From an uncultured Peptoniphilus sp. (GTDB lineage Bacteria > Bacillota > Clostridia > Tissierellales > Peptoniphilaceae): 13,550 nt of DNA. Below the pieces are notes generated by a model. That model was not told where the DNA came from, ran no database searches, and worked only from the letters and a program-made list of their open reading frames with translations. Where the stretch lies: assembly GCA_902488455.1 (NCBI GenBank), contig CABTWG010000035.1, positions 1 through 13,550 on the forward strand, in the 5' to 3' direction. Positions 1 to 7,059 of this stretch are shown here, piece by piece. Each line of letters begins with the position of its first letter. Position 1 is the stretch's first letter. Made by a program: the position numbers and the translations under genes.

Positions 1-163
1 TGGAGCGAAGGGAGGAACGATATTTATTGTAATATTTGAAAAGGATGTACTATGACTTGATGGAACACAAGAAATGACGTATTCATTTCTCAAGGTTCGG
101 ATACAAAAAGAATAAAGTTAAATAGATACATCAGTAATAAATAATATTATACAAGAAAATATC

Positions 164-232
164 GAACCGCCGTATACCGAACGGCACGTACGGGTGGTGT
201 GAGAGGGGCTATGAATTAGCCCCTACTCGATT
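164..232 (+). mobile_element. degenerate group II intron 3' end (domain V/VI-like)
   Basis: Positions 166-200 resemble group II intron domain V: a CCGCCGTATACC strand, a short GAAC loop, then GGCACGTACGG and GTGGT pairing back to the start. This is followed by GTGTGAGAGG and a domain VI-like hairpin (AGGGGCTA 204-211 with TAGCCCCT 217-224), ending in CTACTCGATT, a typical intron 3' terminus. One extra G in the 3' strand and an A-C mismatch in the upper stem suggest decay. No reverse transcriptase/maturase reading frame is visible upstream within the window, so this is a truncated relic or the tail of an element starting outside. Identification rests on remembered motif similarity. Confidence 0.55.
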
Positions 233-333
233 CATTCAATCTAAAATAAACTTTATTGCAAGTAAATTGTGGATAGGACCAGAGGCTTCGAAGGATCTCT
301 ACTCAGGTGAGGTATGTTTTGATAATTCTTTAA

Positions 334-412
334 ATGCTTCACGTGAAGCATATAAAATAATAAGTTTGATGCTCTACGTAGAGCATCAAAAAAATGCTAT
401 CCGGATAGCATT
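334..412. repeat. three tandem perfect palindromes sharing ATGCT...AGCAT arms
   Basis: Three loopless palindromes lie side by side: 334-351 (18 nt), 365-390 (26 nt) and 393-412 (20 nt), with centres 35 and 25 bases apart. Each contains ATGCT-N8-AGCAT. The eight-base cores differ (TCACGTGA, CTACGTAG, ATCCGGAT) but each is itself a perfect palindrome with CG at the centre. On the minus strand the 393-412 unit is followed by seven T residues, so it could act as a backup terminator for selAB; the other two have no T tract. Function is unknown: tandem hairpins in RNA, protein-binding sites or small repeats are all possible. Confidence 0.85.
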
Positions 413-468
413 AAAAATACACACTATCTAAAGTATTTTTATCTATTATAACAACCATGTTCTAAAAC

Positions 469-499
469 AAAAAAGGCAGATGCTTCGATTGCATCTACC
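469..499 (-). terminator. selAB intrinsic terminator
   Basis: Read on the minus strand, GGTAGATGC (499-491) pairs with GCATCTGCC (483-475), apart from one mismatch, around a 7-nt loop. Six T residues follow (474-469). It lies about 30 bases beyond the selB stop codon. Confidence 0.88.
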
Positions 500-530
500 T
501 TGATTACATTCAAATATTTTTAATTTTCAT

Positions 531-2399
531 TTAATACTTATATCTAAAGTCGCCGTCTCTTCTAGTGAATTTTTCTCTGTCGAGATGCTCAAGTATTGCT
601 ATTGCATTCTTTCTTGAGAATCCTATGAGATCTCTAAATTCTGCTACTGTTATCTTTTCATTCTCTTCTAAGTATTTGGTAAGTTTATCTAATATCTCTT
701 GGAAGAATTCATTTTCTATTACAAATCCATCTATTATCTTTACTTCTTCTGATAGCAGTGGGATTAGTTTTTTATTCTTAAATAGTGATTTCGCATCTTG
801 TTCTTTAAGAAGTCCTGGCTCTTCATCCTTGATTTTCTTTAAAACTCTTTCAAAATCTTCTTTTTCCATTCCCTTTAGTTCGGTCTTTGCGCCTTTTAGT
901 GAAACCATGGTCTTATCCACGTTTAAGATTCCTTCTATTATTTCTGTTGAAGTTATGTCTGCAAAGAATTTTGTTGAAAGTGGATATTTTAGTTTTGCCC
1001 TTAATACTTCTTTGTTGATTCCTTTTTCAAATGGATTTTCCTTGTGGTATTCGCTTAGCGTTTCTTCAAGTTCTGATTTAAATTCTAAAAGCATATCGCT
1101 ATCCACATATACTCCGCCGATGTAGTAAATTTCCTTTGAGGCTACCATTTCTTCTAGTAATTTTTTTAGATAACTTTCTTCGTAACCGATGTAGGAATAG
1201 ATGTCTTCGTAGCTTGCTCCTTTGTAGCCATGTTCCTTTAAATAGGAAATTATGATGTATTCTGGATCGAGTTCCTTCTTCTTTAGCTCTTCTAAATATG
1301 TCTTATCTGAAAATGTGTGTCTCTTCGTAAATGTTTCTAGGATTATTCCTCCGCCAACTGTGACCATTGGAGAGAATAGCCTGATTACGAATGGGTCGCC
1401 AATCTTTGCATAGATTTCTTCTTCGAGGCGAAGTTGCACAACTTGTGTTTCTCCTGGAGCGATTTCTTTTTTATCCAGCGGAATGACCCTCGCCATTATT
1501 TCCTTGGTTCCGTGGAATAGTCTCACCCTTGTAAAATGTTTAAGAGTCACGTCCTGATGGGTGGAAGTGGAGAGTTTCACGTCGATTAGTGAGGTTTTGG
1601 TAAGGGAACCTGTCTGTGCTATTACCATTCCTCTTTCGATTTCATCTTTTTTTAGGTTGATTATATTTAATGCAGTTCTTTGACCTTTTACTGCTTCTTC
1701 TGCTGGTGTATCGTGAACTTCTATGGATCTAATCTTTACTTCTTTTTCTGAAGGATAGATGGTAAGGGGTGTGTCCTTTGTTATCTTTCCTTCTATTAAA
1801 GTCCCGGTAACTATGGTGCCGATTCCCTTTAGTGAAAATGATCTATCCACATTAAGTCTTGCTGATTTATGAAGATCCACATCTGGGATGTCAGAAACCA
1901 TATTATCTATTTCTTTTACTAAGTTATCTACTCCCTTGCCAGATAGGGAGTCCACTGGAATTATTTTGGAATCTTTGAAACGGGAATGTTTGAAATTTTC
2001 TCTAATGTCAGCGATGACCAAATCCAGCATATCTGGCTCAACCATTCCTATTTTAGTTACGACGAAGATGAGATTTTCAACTCCCATGAATTCTAAGATA
2101 TCAGCGTGTTCAATGGTCTGCGGCATAACACCATCGTCTGCTGCGATGATTAAAAGCACGAGATCCATGCCGACAACCCCTGAAAGCATATTCTTTACGA
2201 ATCTTTCGTGACCAGGCACGTCTATGATTCCTGCCCTAAGTCCGCTTGGTAGGTCGAAGTAGGTAAATCCTAAGTTAATGGAGATTCCTCTTTGTTGTTC
2301 TTCTTTTAATTTGTCGGTGCTCGTTCCTGTTAGAGCCTTTATAAGGGTGGTCTTTCCATGGTCAATATGACCGGAAGTTCCTATTATTATATGTCTCAA
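531..2399 (-). CDS. selB: selenocysteine-specific elongation factor SelB
   Basis: SelB is the specialised GTPase that carries selenocysteyl-tRNA(Sec) to ribosomes stalled at UGA codons bearing a SECIS hairpin. The 622-residue protein has the P-loop GHIDHGKTT (10-18), the switch I motif RGISINLGF (37-45) and DVPGHE (60-65), followed by EF-Tu-like domains II and III to about residue 350. A C-terminal winged-helix region (about 370-622) is the SECIS-binding part in this family. The G4 motif reads TKIG (115-118) where TKxD is expected, so the guanine-recognition Asp is absent. The start is TTG, supported by AAGGAG 8 bases upstream. It overlaps the selA stop codon (TTGA), which implies translational coupling. 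It would serve the two UGA-containing genes grdA and grdB in this window. Confidence 0.95.
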   Translation of the reverse strand: MRHIIIGTSGHIDHGKTTLIKALTGTSTDKLKEEQQRGISINLGFTYFDLPSGLRAGIIDVPGHERFVKNMLSGVVGMDLVLLIIAADDGVMPQTIEHADILEFMGVENLIFVVTKIGMVEPDMLDLVIADIRENFKHSRFKDSKIIPVDSLSGKGVDNLVKEIDNMVSDIPDVDLHKSARLNVDRSFSLKGIGTIVTGTLIEGKITKDTPLTIYPSEKEVKIRSIEVHDTPAEEAVKGQRTALNIINLKKDEIERGMVIAQTGSLTKTSLIDVKLSTSTHQDVTLKHFTRVRLFHGTKEIMARVIPLDKKEIAPGETQVVQLRLEEEIYAKIGDPFVIRLFSPMVTVGGGIILETFTKRHTFSDKTYLEELKKKELDPEYIIISYLKEHGYKGASYEDIYSYIGYEESYLKKLLEEMVASKEIYYIGGVYVDSDMLLEFKSELEETLSEYHKENPFEKGINKEVLRAKLKYPLSTKFFADITSTEIIEGILNVDKTMVSLKGAKTELKGMEKEDFERVLKKIKDEEPGLLKEQDAKSLFKNKKLIPLLSEEVKIIDGFVIENEFFQEILDKLTKYLEENEKITVAEFRDLIGFSRKNAIAILEHLDREKFTRRDGDFRYKY

Positions 2400-3751
2400 T
2401 TTTTATACTCCTTAAGTATTTCTTCTATCATAGATATTTCATCACCTTGAATGCATCTGAGATCCATGTATAATTTATTGTCCCTTACTGTTGCAATTAT
2501 ATGGTGTCTTGAAAGTCTAAGGTAGGATTCAAACTTCATTATGTCGTTTGTTTTAAAACTAACTGCATATGAAGGTAGTGTATCCACAGGATAGGTTCCT
2601 CCACCGACTTTAGAGCTGCACTCTTCGATTTCTATTTCAAAATCTGGTAAAGCAGCTTCAGCAATTTTCTTTAATTCTTCAGCAGATTTTAAAATTTCTT
2701 CCTTAGTCTTAGCAATCATGTGAAGGGTAGGGATTTCTTTTATAGCCACATCTTCGTCTAAGAATTTAATCATGGTAGCTTCAAGAGCCATGATTGTTAG
2801 TTTTCCAACTCTAAAGGCACGAAGAAGCTGATTCTTTCTTATCTTTGCAATTAAATCGCGTCTTCCTACAATGATTCCACCTTGAACAGATCCGAGGAGC
2901 TTGTCGCAGCTAAATGAAACTAGATCTACTCCTTCTTTAATAGAATCTCTTACAGTTCTTTCATCAGAGAGACCGAACTTAGACATATCTATAAGAGAAC
3001 CAGATCCTAAGTCTTCTAATATAAGTAGGTCATTTTCTTTTGCAAGACCTTTTAGTTCAGAAGCTGTCACTTCTTTTGTAAAGCCCATGACTTTGTAGTC
3101 AGAAGGATGAACCTTCATAAGAGCCTTGGTATTTTCATTGACTGCGTTTTCATAGTCGTAGAGATGAGTTCTATTTGTTGAGCCGACTTCTTTTAAAATT
3201 GCGCCGGATCTTGCCATGATTTCATTGATTCTAAAAGATTCACCGATCTCTACAAGCTCGCCACGAGAAACCACGACTTCACTTCCAGAACAAAATGTAT
3301 TTAGCATCAAGAAAACTGCTGCTGCATTGTTGTTTACGAGGAGAGCATCTTCAGCCCCGGTAAGTTCGCAGACAATTTTCCTTAGGTGATCATAACGGGA
3401 GCCTCTTTCACCTTTATCAATATTGTATTCTAAGTTCATATAGCCTTTTGAAACTTGTTCTATCCTATCTAGTGCAAACTGTGGAATGATGGATCTACCT
3501 AAGTTGGTGTGAATTATAACTCCAGAAGCATTTATAGCTCTGCGAAGAGAAAAATATTCTTCGTTTTGTAGATTCTTTTCTATAGTAGTAAACACATCTT
3601 CCATTTCAAAATCTGTAAAGCCTGATTTTATTTTTTCTCTGTAATCTTCCAAGACGCTAGTTGAGACATATTTAAGTAAATTCTTTGGATATGTATCGAA
3701 TCTTTCCAATATCTCATCCATCTTGGGTAATTTTTTAAAAATGTTTTGCAT
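2396..3751 (-). CDS. selA: L-seryl-tRNA(Sec) selenium transferase SelA
   Basis: SelA is a PLP enzyme that converts seryl-tRNA(Sec) to selenocysteyl-tRNA(Sec) using selenophosphate. The 451-residue product has the normal family length. Visible landmarks are NASGVIIHTNLGRS near residue 74, GSTNRTHLYDY (190-200), LEDLGSGSL (245-253) and the PLP-lysine region SFSCDKLLG with Lys284; the glycine-rich stretch after it reads GSVQGG instead of the common GGPQ. ATG start, with AAGGAG six bases upstream. It is the first gene of a selA-selB operon divergent from the grd operon, with a near-consensus promoter at 3796-3824. selD, the source of selenophosphate, is not in the window. Confidence 0.96.
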   Translation of the reverse strand: MQNIFKKLPKMDEILERFDTYPKNLLKYVSTSVLEDYREKIKSGFTDFEMEDVFTTIEKNLQNEEYFSLRRAINASGVIIHTNLGRSIIPQFALDRIEQVSKGYMNLEYNIDKGERGSRYDHLRKIVCELTGAEDALLVNNNAAAVFLMLNTFCSGSEVVVSRGELVEIGESFRINEIMARSGAILKEVGSTNRTHLYDYENAVNENTKALMKVHPSDYKVMGFTKEVTASELKGLAKENDLLILEDLGSGSLIDMSKFGLSDERTVRDSIKEGVDLVSFSCDKLLGSVQGGIIVGRRDLIAKIRKNQLLRAFRVGKLTIMALEATMIKFLDEDVAIKEIPTLHMIAKTKEEILKSAEELKKIAEAALPDFEIEIEECSSKVGGGTYPVDTLPSYAVSFKTNDIMKFESYLRLSRHHIIATVRDNKLYMDLRCIQGDEISMIEEILKEYKN

Positions 3752-3795
3752 TTAATTCTCCTTTTATAAGAATACATCTATTTGATTTTTGATTA

Positions 3796-3824
3796 GTTAT
3801 ATGTTAAGATATAGCTGATGTAAA
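3796..3824 (-). promoter_or_regulatory. selA sigma-A-type promoter
   Basis: On the minus strand TTTACA (3824-3819) and TATAAC (3801-3796) are separated by exactly 17 bases, each one mismatch from consensus. Transcription would start near 3789, giving a leader of about 40 bases before the selA start codon. Confidence 0.65.
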
Positions 3825-3831
3825 TGTTTAC
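3820..3831. promoter_or_regulatory. inverted repeat GTAAA-TG-TTTAC, possible operator
   Basis: A perfect 5-bp inverted repeat with a 2-bp spacer lies in the divergent selA/grdX region and overlaps the selA -35 element. Its place would suit an operator acting on both transcripts, but no regulator is identified and AT-rich DNA gives such repeats by chance. Confidence 0.3.
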
Positions 3832-3865
3832 TTTTATCATAATATAAAGAAATTCTATATTCAAG

Positions 3866-3963
3866 AACTCAATGGGAAATTTTCGAAACATGAAAAACCG
3901 ACGGTACAAGTATTAGAGCTGCCGCTTTAATATGAATTTCTCAGGTAACAAGACTGTTGAGTT
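3866..3963 (+). promoter_or_regulatory. glycine riboswitch, single aptamer
   Basis: The leader of the grd operon folds as a glycine riboswitch aptamer. P1 is AACTCAA (3866-3872) with TTGAGTT (3957-3963). P2 is GGGAAATT (3874-3881) with AATTTCTC (3935-3942). A small P3 arm is TTTTC/GAAAA (3880-3896), sharing two bases with P2, and a 9-bp arm is TATTAGAGC/GCTTTAATA (3911-3932). The conserved core is recognisable as ACCGACGGTACAAG (family: ACCGAAGG.GCAAG) and CTCAGGTAACAAGAC (family: CTCAGGcaaaAGGAC), with a few departures. No second aptamer core is found on either side, so this is a singlet rather than the usual tandem pair. An intrinsic terminator follows 19 bases later. Confidence 0.85.
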
Positions 3964-3982
3964 GTGACTCTGAAGCTATGCA

Positions 3983-4018
3983 ACAGGGAAGAGGCAGTCT
4001 CTTTCCTGTTTTTATTTT
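3983..4018 (+). terminator. riboswitch expression-platform terminator (grd leader)
   Basis: ACAGGGAAGAG (3983-3993) pairs over 11 bp with CTCTTTCCTGT (3999-4009) around a 5-nt loop and is followed by TTTTATTTT. It lies between the glycine aptamer and grdX, so it probably attenuates the grd operon. CTGTTG (3954-3959) in the P1 3' region can pair with CAACAG (3981-3986), and AGACTG (3951-3956) with CAGTCT (3995-4000). Both are alternatives that would disrupt this hairpin. Confidence 0.88.
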
Positions 4019-4087
4019 ATAAAATAGAATAAATTAACATAAACAAAGACTTGAATTAGACATTTACATTGAATGAGAAGGTGAACT

Positions 4088-4465
4088 ATGAGAGAAATTT
4101 TACTTTTGACGAACAATCCTCGCTTCGATAATCAAAAATTTGACAAAGTCGAAGTTAAATTTTACAATGATAAAGACTACTTGGAAATGTTCTATAAAGT
4201 TAGAGATTTACTACATTTAAACTACAAGCTACTAACTCATCCACTATACGGAAACTTCAGACCTAGAGATACGATTTTCAGAAGTTTTATAGTTGAAAAG
4301 CAAGACAAAATTGACCTTGATTCTATAGAACTCATTGAAGGCGCAATTAAAAGAGCCGAGCACACTTTTAATGAACAATCTCCTAGACTTATGACAGAAT
4401 CCATAATTAGTGACTTGAGTGAAATAGATATGGAACTGATACTACCAGTTCTAAATAATTTATAA
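4088..4465 (+). CDS. grdX: GrdX family protein
   Basis: A 125-residue soluble protein with no signal peptide or membrane segment. It matches the small GrdX family found at the head of glycine, sarcosine and betaine reductase operons, whose molecular role is not established. The family look is given by the N-terminal LLLTNNP stretch and LLTHPLYGN (about residues 48-56) followed by PRDT.FRS. There are no cysteines, so it is unlikely to be a redox carrier. ATG start with GAAGGTG just upstream. It is the first gene after the glycine riboswitch and ends 10 bases before trxB, so it is co-transcribed with the reductase genes. An accessory or assembly role is inference only. Confidence 0.85.
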   Translation: MREILLLTNNPRFDNQKFDKVEVKFYNDKDYLEMFYKVRDLLHLNYKLLTHPLYGNFRPRDTIFRSFIVEKQDKIDLDSIELIEGAIKRAEHTFNEQSPRLMTESIISDLSEIDMELILPVLNNL

Positions 4466-4475
4466 GGTGATAAGA

Positions 4476-5420
4476 ATGTATGATTTAATTATAATTGGTG
4501 CAGGTCCTGGAGGATTAGCAGCAGGATTATACGCTGGCCGTGCAAGACTTAAAACACTAATCATTGAAGAAAAAGTTACAGGCGGACAAATAGCTATAAC
4601 AGCATCAATTGAAAACTATCCTGGTGGACTTACTGAACATGAATCAGGAAGAACACTAACAGACAGAATGGAAGAACAAGCTAAAACTTTTGGAGCTGAA
4701 TTTAAAAAAGCTCACGTTAAAGATGTAGATCTTGACGGAAAAGTTAAAAAAGTGTACTTAGCTGGGGATGAAGTCCTTGAAGCAAAAGCTATCATTATAG
4801 CTACTGGCGCAGCTCCTAAAAAACTTAATGTTCCAGGAGAAAGAGAACTTACTGGTAAGGGAGTTTCTTACTGTGCAACTTGCGACGCAGACTTCTTTAC
4901 AGACTTCGAAGTATTCGTAGTTGGTGCTCGTAACTCAGCAGTAGAAGAAGCTATTTATCTATGCGATTTCGCTAGAAAAGTAACTCTTCTTGTTAGACGT
5001 GAAAAGTTAAGATGTGATGAAATTGTAGCTAAGAGAGCTGAAACTAAAGAAAATCTTGAAATCAAGTATCACACATCTATTAAAGAACTTAGATCTAACG
5101 ATGGAATGCTAGATGAAATTCTATTCGTTAACAATGAAACTGGAGAAGAAACAGTTTTCCATGCAGATGAAGATGATGGACTAGTAGGTGTATTCGTATT
5201 TATCGGTGCAGATCCAGCTTCACAAATGTTTGAAGGTAAGATAAACATGACTGAAGATGGGTATATAATTACTGACAAATGCATGAGAACTAACAAGGAT
5301 CTAGTATTCGCAGTTGGAGATATTAGAGATACTCCACTAAGACAAGTAATAACAGCAGCATCTGATGGTGCAATAGCAGCTGTTACTATAGAAAAAGAAC
5401 TAAAAGCACTTGATTATTAA
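4476..5420 (+). CDS. trxB: thioredoxin reductase-like flavoprotein of glycine reductase
   Basis: A 314-residue flavoprotein that supplies electrons to thioredoxin for glycine reduction. An FAD-binding GAGPGGLAAGLYAGR lies at 8-22, the redox disulfide CATC at Cys133/Cys136 in SYCATCDADF, and the second FAD motif FAVGDIRD near the C-terminus. The NADPH domain is unusual: GARNSA (150-155) replaces the typical GGGDSA, and VRREKLR (173-179) replaces HRRDxxR, keeping the arginines but losing a glycine and the histidine. NADPH use is therefore uncertain. The ATG at 4476 is preferred over a GTG nine bases upstream because AAGGTG (4464-4469) is then correctly spaced. trxA follows 14 bases later. Confidence 0.93.
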   Translation: MYDLIIIGAGPGGLAAGLYAGRARLKTLIIEEKVTGGQIAITASIENYPGGLTEHESGRTLTDRMEEQAKTFGAEFKKAHVKDVDLDGKVKKVYLAGDEVLEAKAIIIATGAAPKKLNVPGERELTGKGVSYCATCDADFFTDFEVFVVGARNSAVEEAIYLCDFARKVTLLVRREKLRCDEIVAKRAETKENLEIKYHTSIKELRSNDGMLDEILFVNNETGEETVFHADEDDGLVGVFVFIGADPASQMFEGKINMTEDGYIITDKCMRTNKDLVFAVGDIRDTPLRQVITAASDGAIAAVTIEKELKALDY

Positions 5421-5434
5421 TAGGAGGTATAAAA

Positions 5435-5752
5435 GTGATAGAACTAGACAAAACTAACTTTGATGATGAAGTATTAAACTCAGAAGGATATGTATTTGTA
5501 GACTTCTGGTCACAATCTTGTGAACCATGCAAGGCACTTATGCCAGGAGTTCACGAACTTGCTGACAAATATGGAGATAAGATTAAATTCTGTTCTCTTG
5601 ATATTGTAAAAGCAAGACGTCATGCAATTAAGCAAGGAGTTTTAGGACTTCCTACAATGCTTATGTTTAAAGATGGTCAAAAAGTAGATGAAATCAGAGA
5701 AGATACAGCAACTCTTGAAAACATCGAAGCAATGATCAAAAAATTTTATTAA
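5435..5752 (+). CDS. trxA: thioredoxin of the glycine reductase system
   Basis: A 105-residue thioredoxin-fold protein that passes electrons from TrxB to selenoprotein A (GrdA), regenerating its selenol after each cycle. The redox pair is Cys29 and Cys32 in SQSCEPCKA; the cis-proline is Pro73 in GLPTM. The classic WCGPC is altered to SCEPC: the Trp before the first Cys is Ser, and Glu takes the Gly place. Departures from WCGPC are known in thioredoxins of amino-acid-reducing anaerobes. The start is GTG with a near-perfect AGGAGGT six bases upstream. It lies between trxB and grdE, spaced 14 and 17 bases, as part of the same transcript. Confidence 0.95.
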   Translation: MIELDKTNFDDEVLNSEGYVFVDFWSQSCEPCKALMPGVHELADKYGDKIKFCSLDIVKARRHAIKQGVLGLPTMLMFKDGQKVDEIREDTATLENIEAMIKKFY

Positions 5753-5769
5753 TTAATTAGAGGTGAGTT

Positions 5770-7059
5770 ATGCGTCTTGAACTTGGCGAAATCAAAATTC
5801 AAGATATTCAGTTTGCAGACAAATCCGAAATCAAAGACGGAATACTATATGTAAGCAAGGCTGAACTTGAAGAAGTATCAGAGGTAGCTAACGATGATTA
5901 TCTAAAATCAATTGAATTTTTCATCGCACGCCCTGGTGACAGTACGAGAATAATTCCGGTAAAAGATGTTCTTGAGCCTAGAGTTAAGGTTGAAGGTGGC
6001 GAAATGTTCCCTGGAATCTTAAACAAAGTCGACACAGTAGGAACTGGTAAGACAATCGCTCTTAAGAATATGGCAGTAATCACAACCGGATCAATCGTTG
6101 GATTCCAAGAAGGAATCATAGACATGACAGGAGAAGGAGCAAAGTACACTCCATTCTCAAAACTAACAAACTTAGTTGTTAAGGTAGAACCTAAAGAAGG
6201 TATTTCTAAAGCTAACCACGAACACTCAGTAAGAATGGTAGGACTTAAAATTACTGATTTCATCGGTCGTTTAGCAAAAGACTTAGAACCTGAAAATACA
6301 ACAGTTTACGAAACAAAACCAATACTTGAACAAGTAGAAGAGTACAAAGATCTTAAGAAAGTTATCTATGTATGTATGCTTCAAACTCAAGGATTACTTC
6401 ACGACACATATGTATACGGTGTTGACGCAAAGAAAATTATCCCAACATTCCTATATCCAACAGAATTTATGGATGGAGCTGTTGTAAGTGGCAACTGTGT
6501 ATCAGCATGCGACAAAAACCCAACATATGTTCACTTAAATAACGACGTTATCAAAAATCTTTACAAAGAACATGGAAAGACTATAAACTTCCTTGGAGTT
6601 GTAATTACAAACGAAAACGTATATCTAATGGATAAACAAAGACATTCAGATATGACAGCTAAACTTTGTGAATTCTTAGGAGCAGATGCAGTTATCGTAT
6701 CTCAAGAAGGTTTCGGTAACCCAGACACTGACCTTATCATGAACTGTACTAAGATTGAAAAGAAAGGCATAGACACAGTAATAATCACTGACGAATATGC
6801 TGGTCGTGATGGTAAATCACAATCTCTAGCAGACGCTGATCCACTAGCAAACGCAGTAGTAACTGGTGGTAATGCAAACGAAGTAGTAAGACTTCCTAAG
6901 CTAGATAACGTAATCGGAGACGAAAAAGCTGTACTTGTTATAGCAGGTGGATCTGATGAAGCAATACTTGAAGATGGAACCCTTGAAGTAGAAATCCAAG
7001 TTATAACTGGAGCTACAAACGAAACAGGATTTAACTATCTAACAGCAAAAACTTTCTAA
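5770..7059 (+). CDS. grdE: glycine reductase protein B subunit precursor GrdE (pyruvoyl proprotein)
   Basis: Substrate-binding subunit of glycine reductase protein B. In this family the proprotein is cleaved between Asn and Cys, and the Cys becomes an N-terminal pyruvoyl group that forms a Schiff base with glycine. Here the site is GNCVSAC, Asn242-Cys243, giving fragments of about 242 and 187 residues. The full length of 429 is normal. ATG start with GAGGTGAG close upstream. Later landmarks are the ADAVIVSQEGFGNPDTDL region and ITGATNETGFNYLTAKTF at the C-terminus. Its stop codon is buried in a 13-bp stem-loop (7055-7084), and 73 bases separate it from grdA, the longest gap within the operon. 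No UGA codon is read through in this gene. Confidence 0.97.
   Translation: MRLELGEIKIQDIQFADKSEIKDGILYVSKAELEEVSEVANDDYLKSIEFFIARPGDSTRIIPVKDVLEPRVKVEGGEMFPGILNKVDTVGTGKTIALKNMAVITTGSIVGFQEGIIDMTGEGAKYTPFSKLTNLVVKVEPKEGISKANHEHSVRMVGLKITDFIGRLAKDLEPENTTVYETKPILEQVEEYKDLKKVIYVCMLQTQGLLHDTYVYGVDAKKIIPTFLYPTEFMDGAVVSGNCVSACDKNPTYVHLNNDVIKNLYKEHGKTINFLGVVITNENVYLMDKQRHSDMTAKLCEFLGADAVIVSQEGFGNPDTDLIMNCTKIEKKGIDTVIITDEYAGRDGKSQSLADADPLANAVVTGGNANEVVRLPKLDNVIGDEKAVLVIAGGSDEAILEDGTLEVEIQVITGATNETGFNYLTAKTF

Larger units (their letters stand above)
1..530. other. non-coding region downstream of selB
   Basis: No convincing gene is present on either strand; all reading frames here are short and resemble no family I recognise. 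From left to right the region holds about 160 bases of AT-rich sequence of unknown origin, a group II intron-like 3' end (164-232), about 100 unassigned bases, three perfect palindromes (334-412), an AT-rich inverted repeat (413-420 with 433-440) and the selB terminator (469-499). The mix of an intron relic and repeats suggests an insertion-prone spacer. Confidence 0.7.

Noticed and set aside
334..412. CRISPR array
   Set aside because: The repeats are only 18-26 bases, palindromic throughout, unevenly spaced and with no unique spacers of regular length; no cas genes nearby.
413..440. AAAAATAC/GTATTTTT inverted repeat as a terminator
   Set aside because: The stem is only A-T rich with a 12-base loop and low stability, and no gene end requires it; kept only as a note.
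3964..4010. second glycine aptamer after the first
   Set aside because: No second copy of the ACCGAAGG or CTCAGG core blocks is present; this stretch folds as the terminator.
4467..4475. GTG start of trxB at 4467
   Set aside because: It would lie on the Shine-Dalgarno sequence itself; ATG at 4476 has proper spacing and starts directly at the conserved FAD-binding N-terminus.
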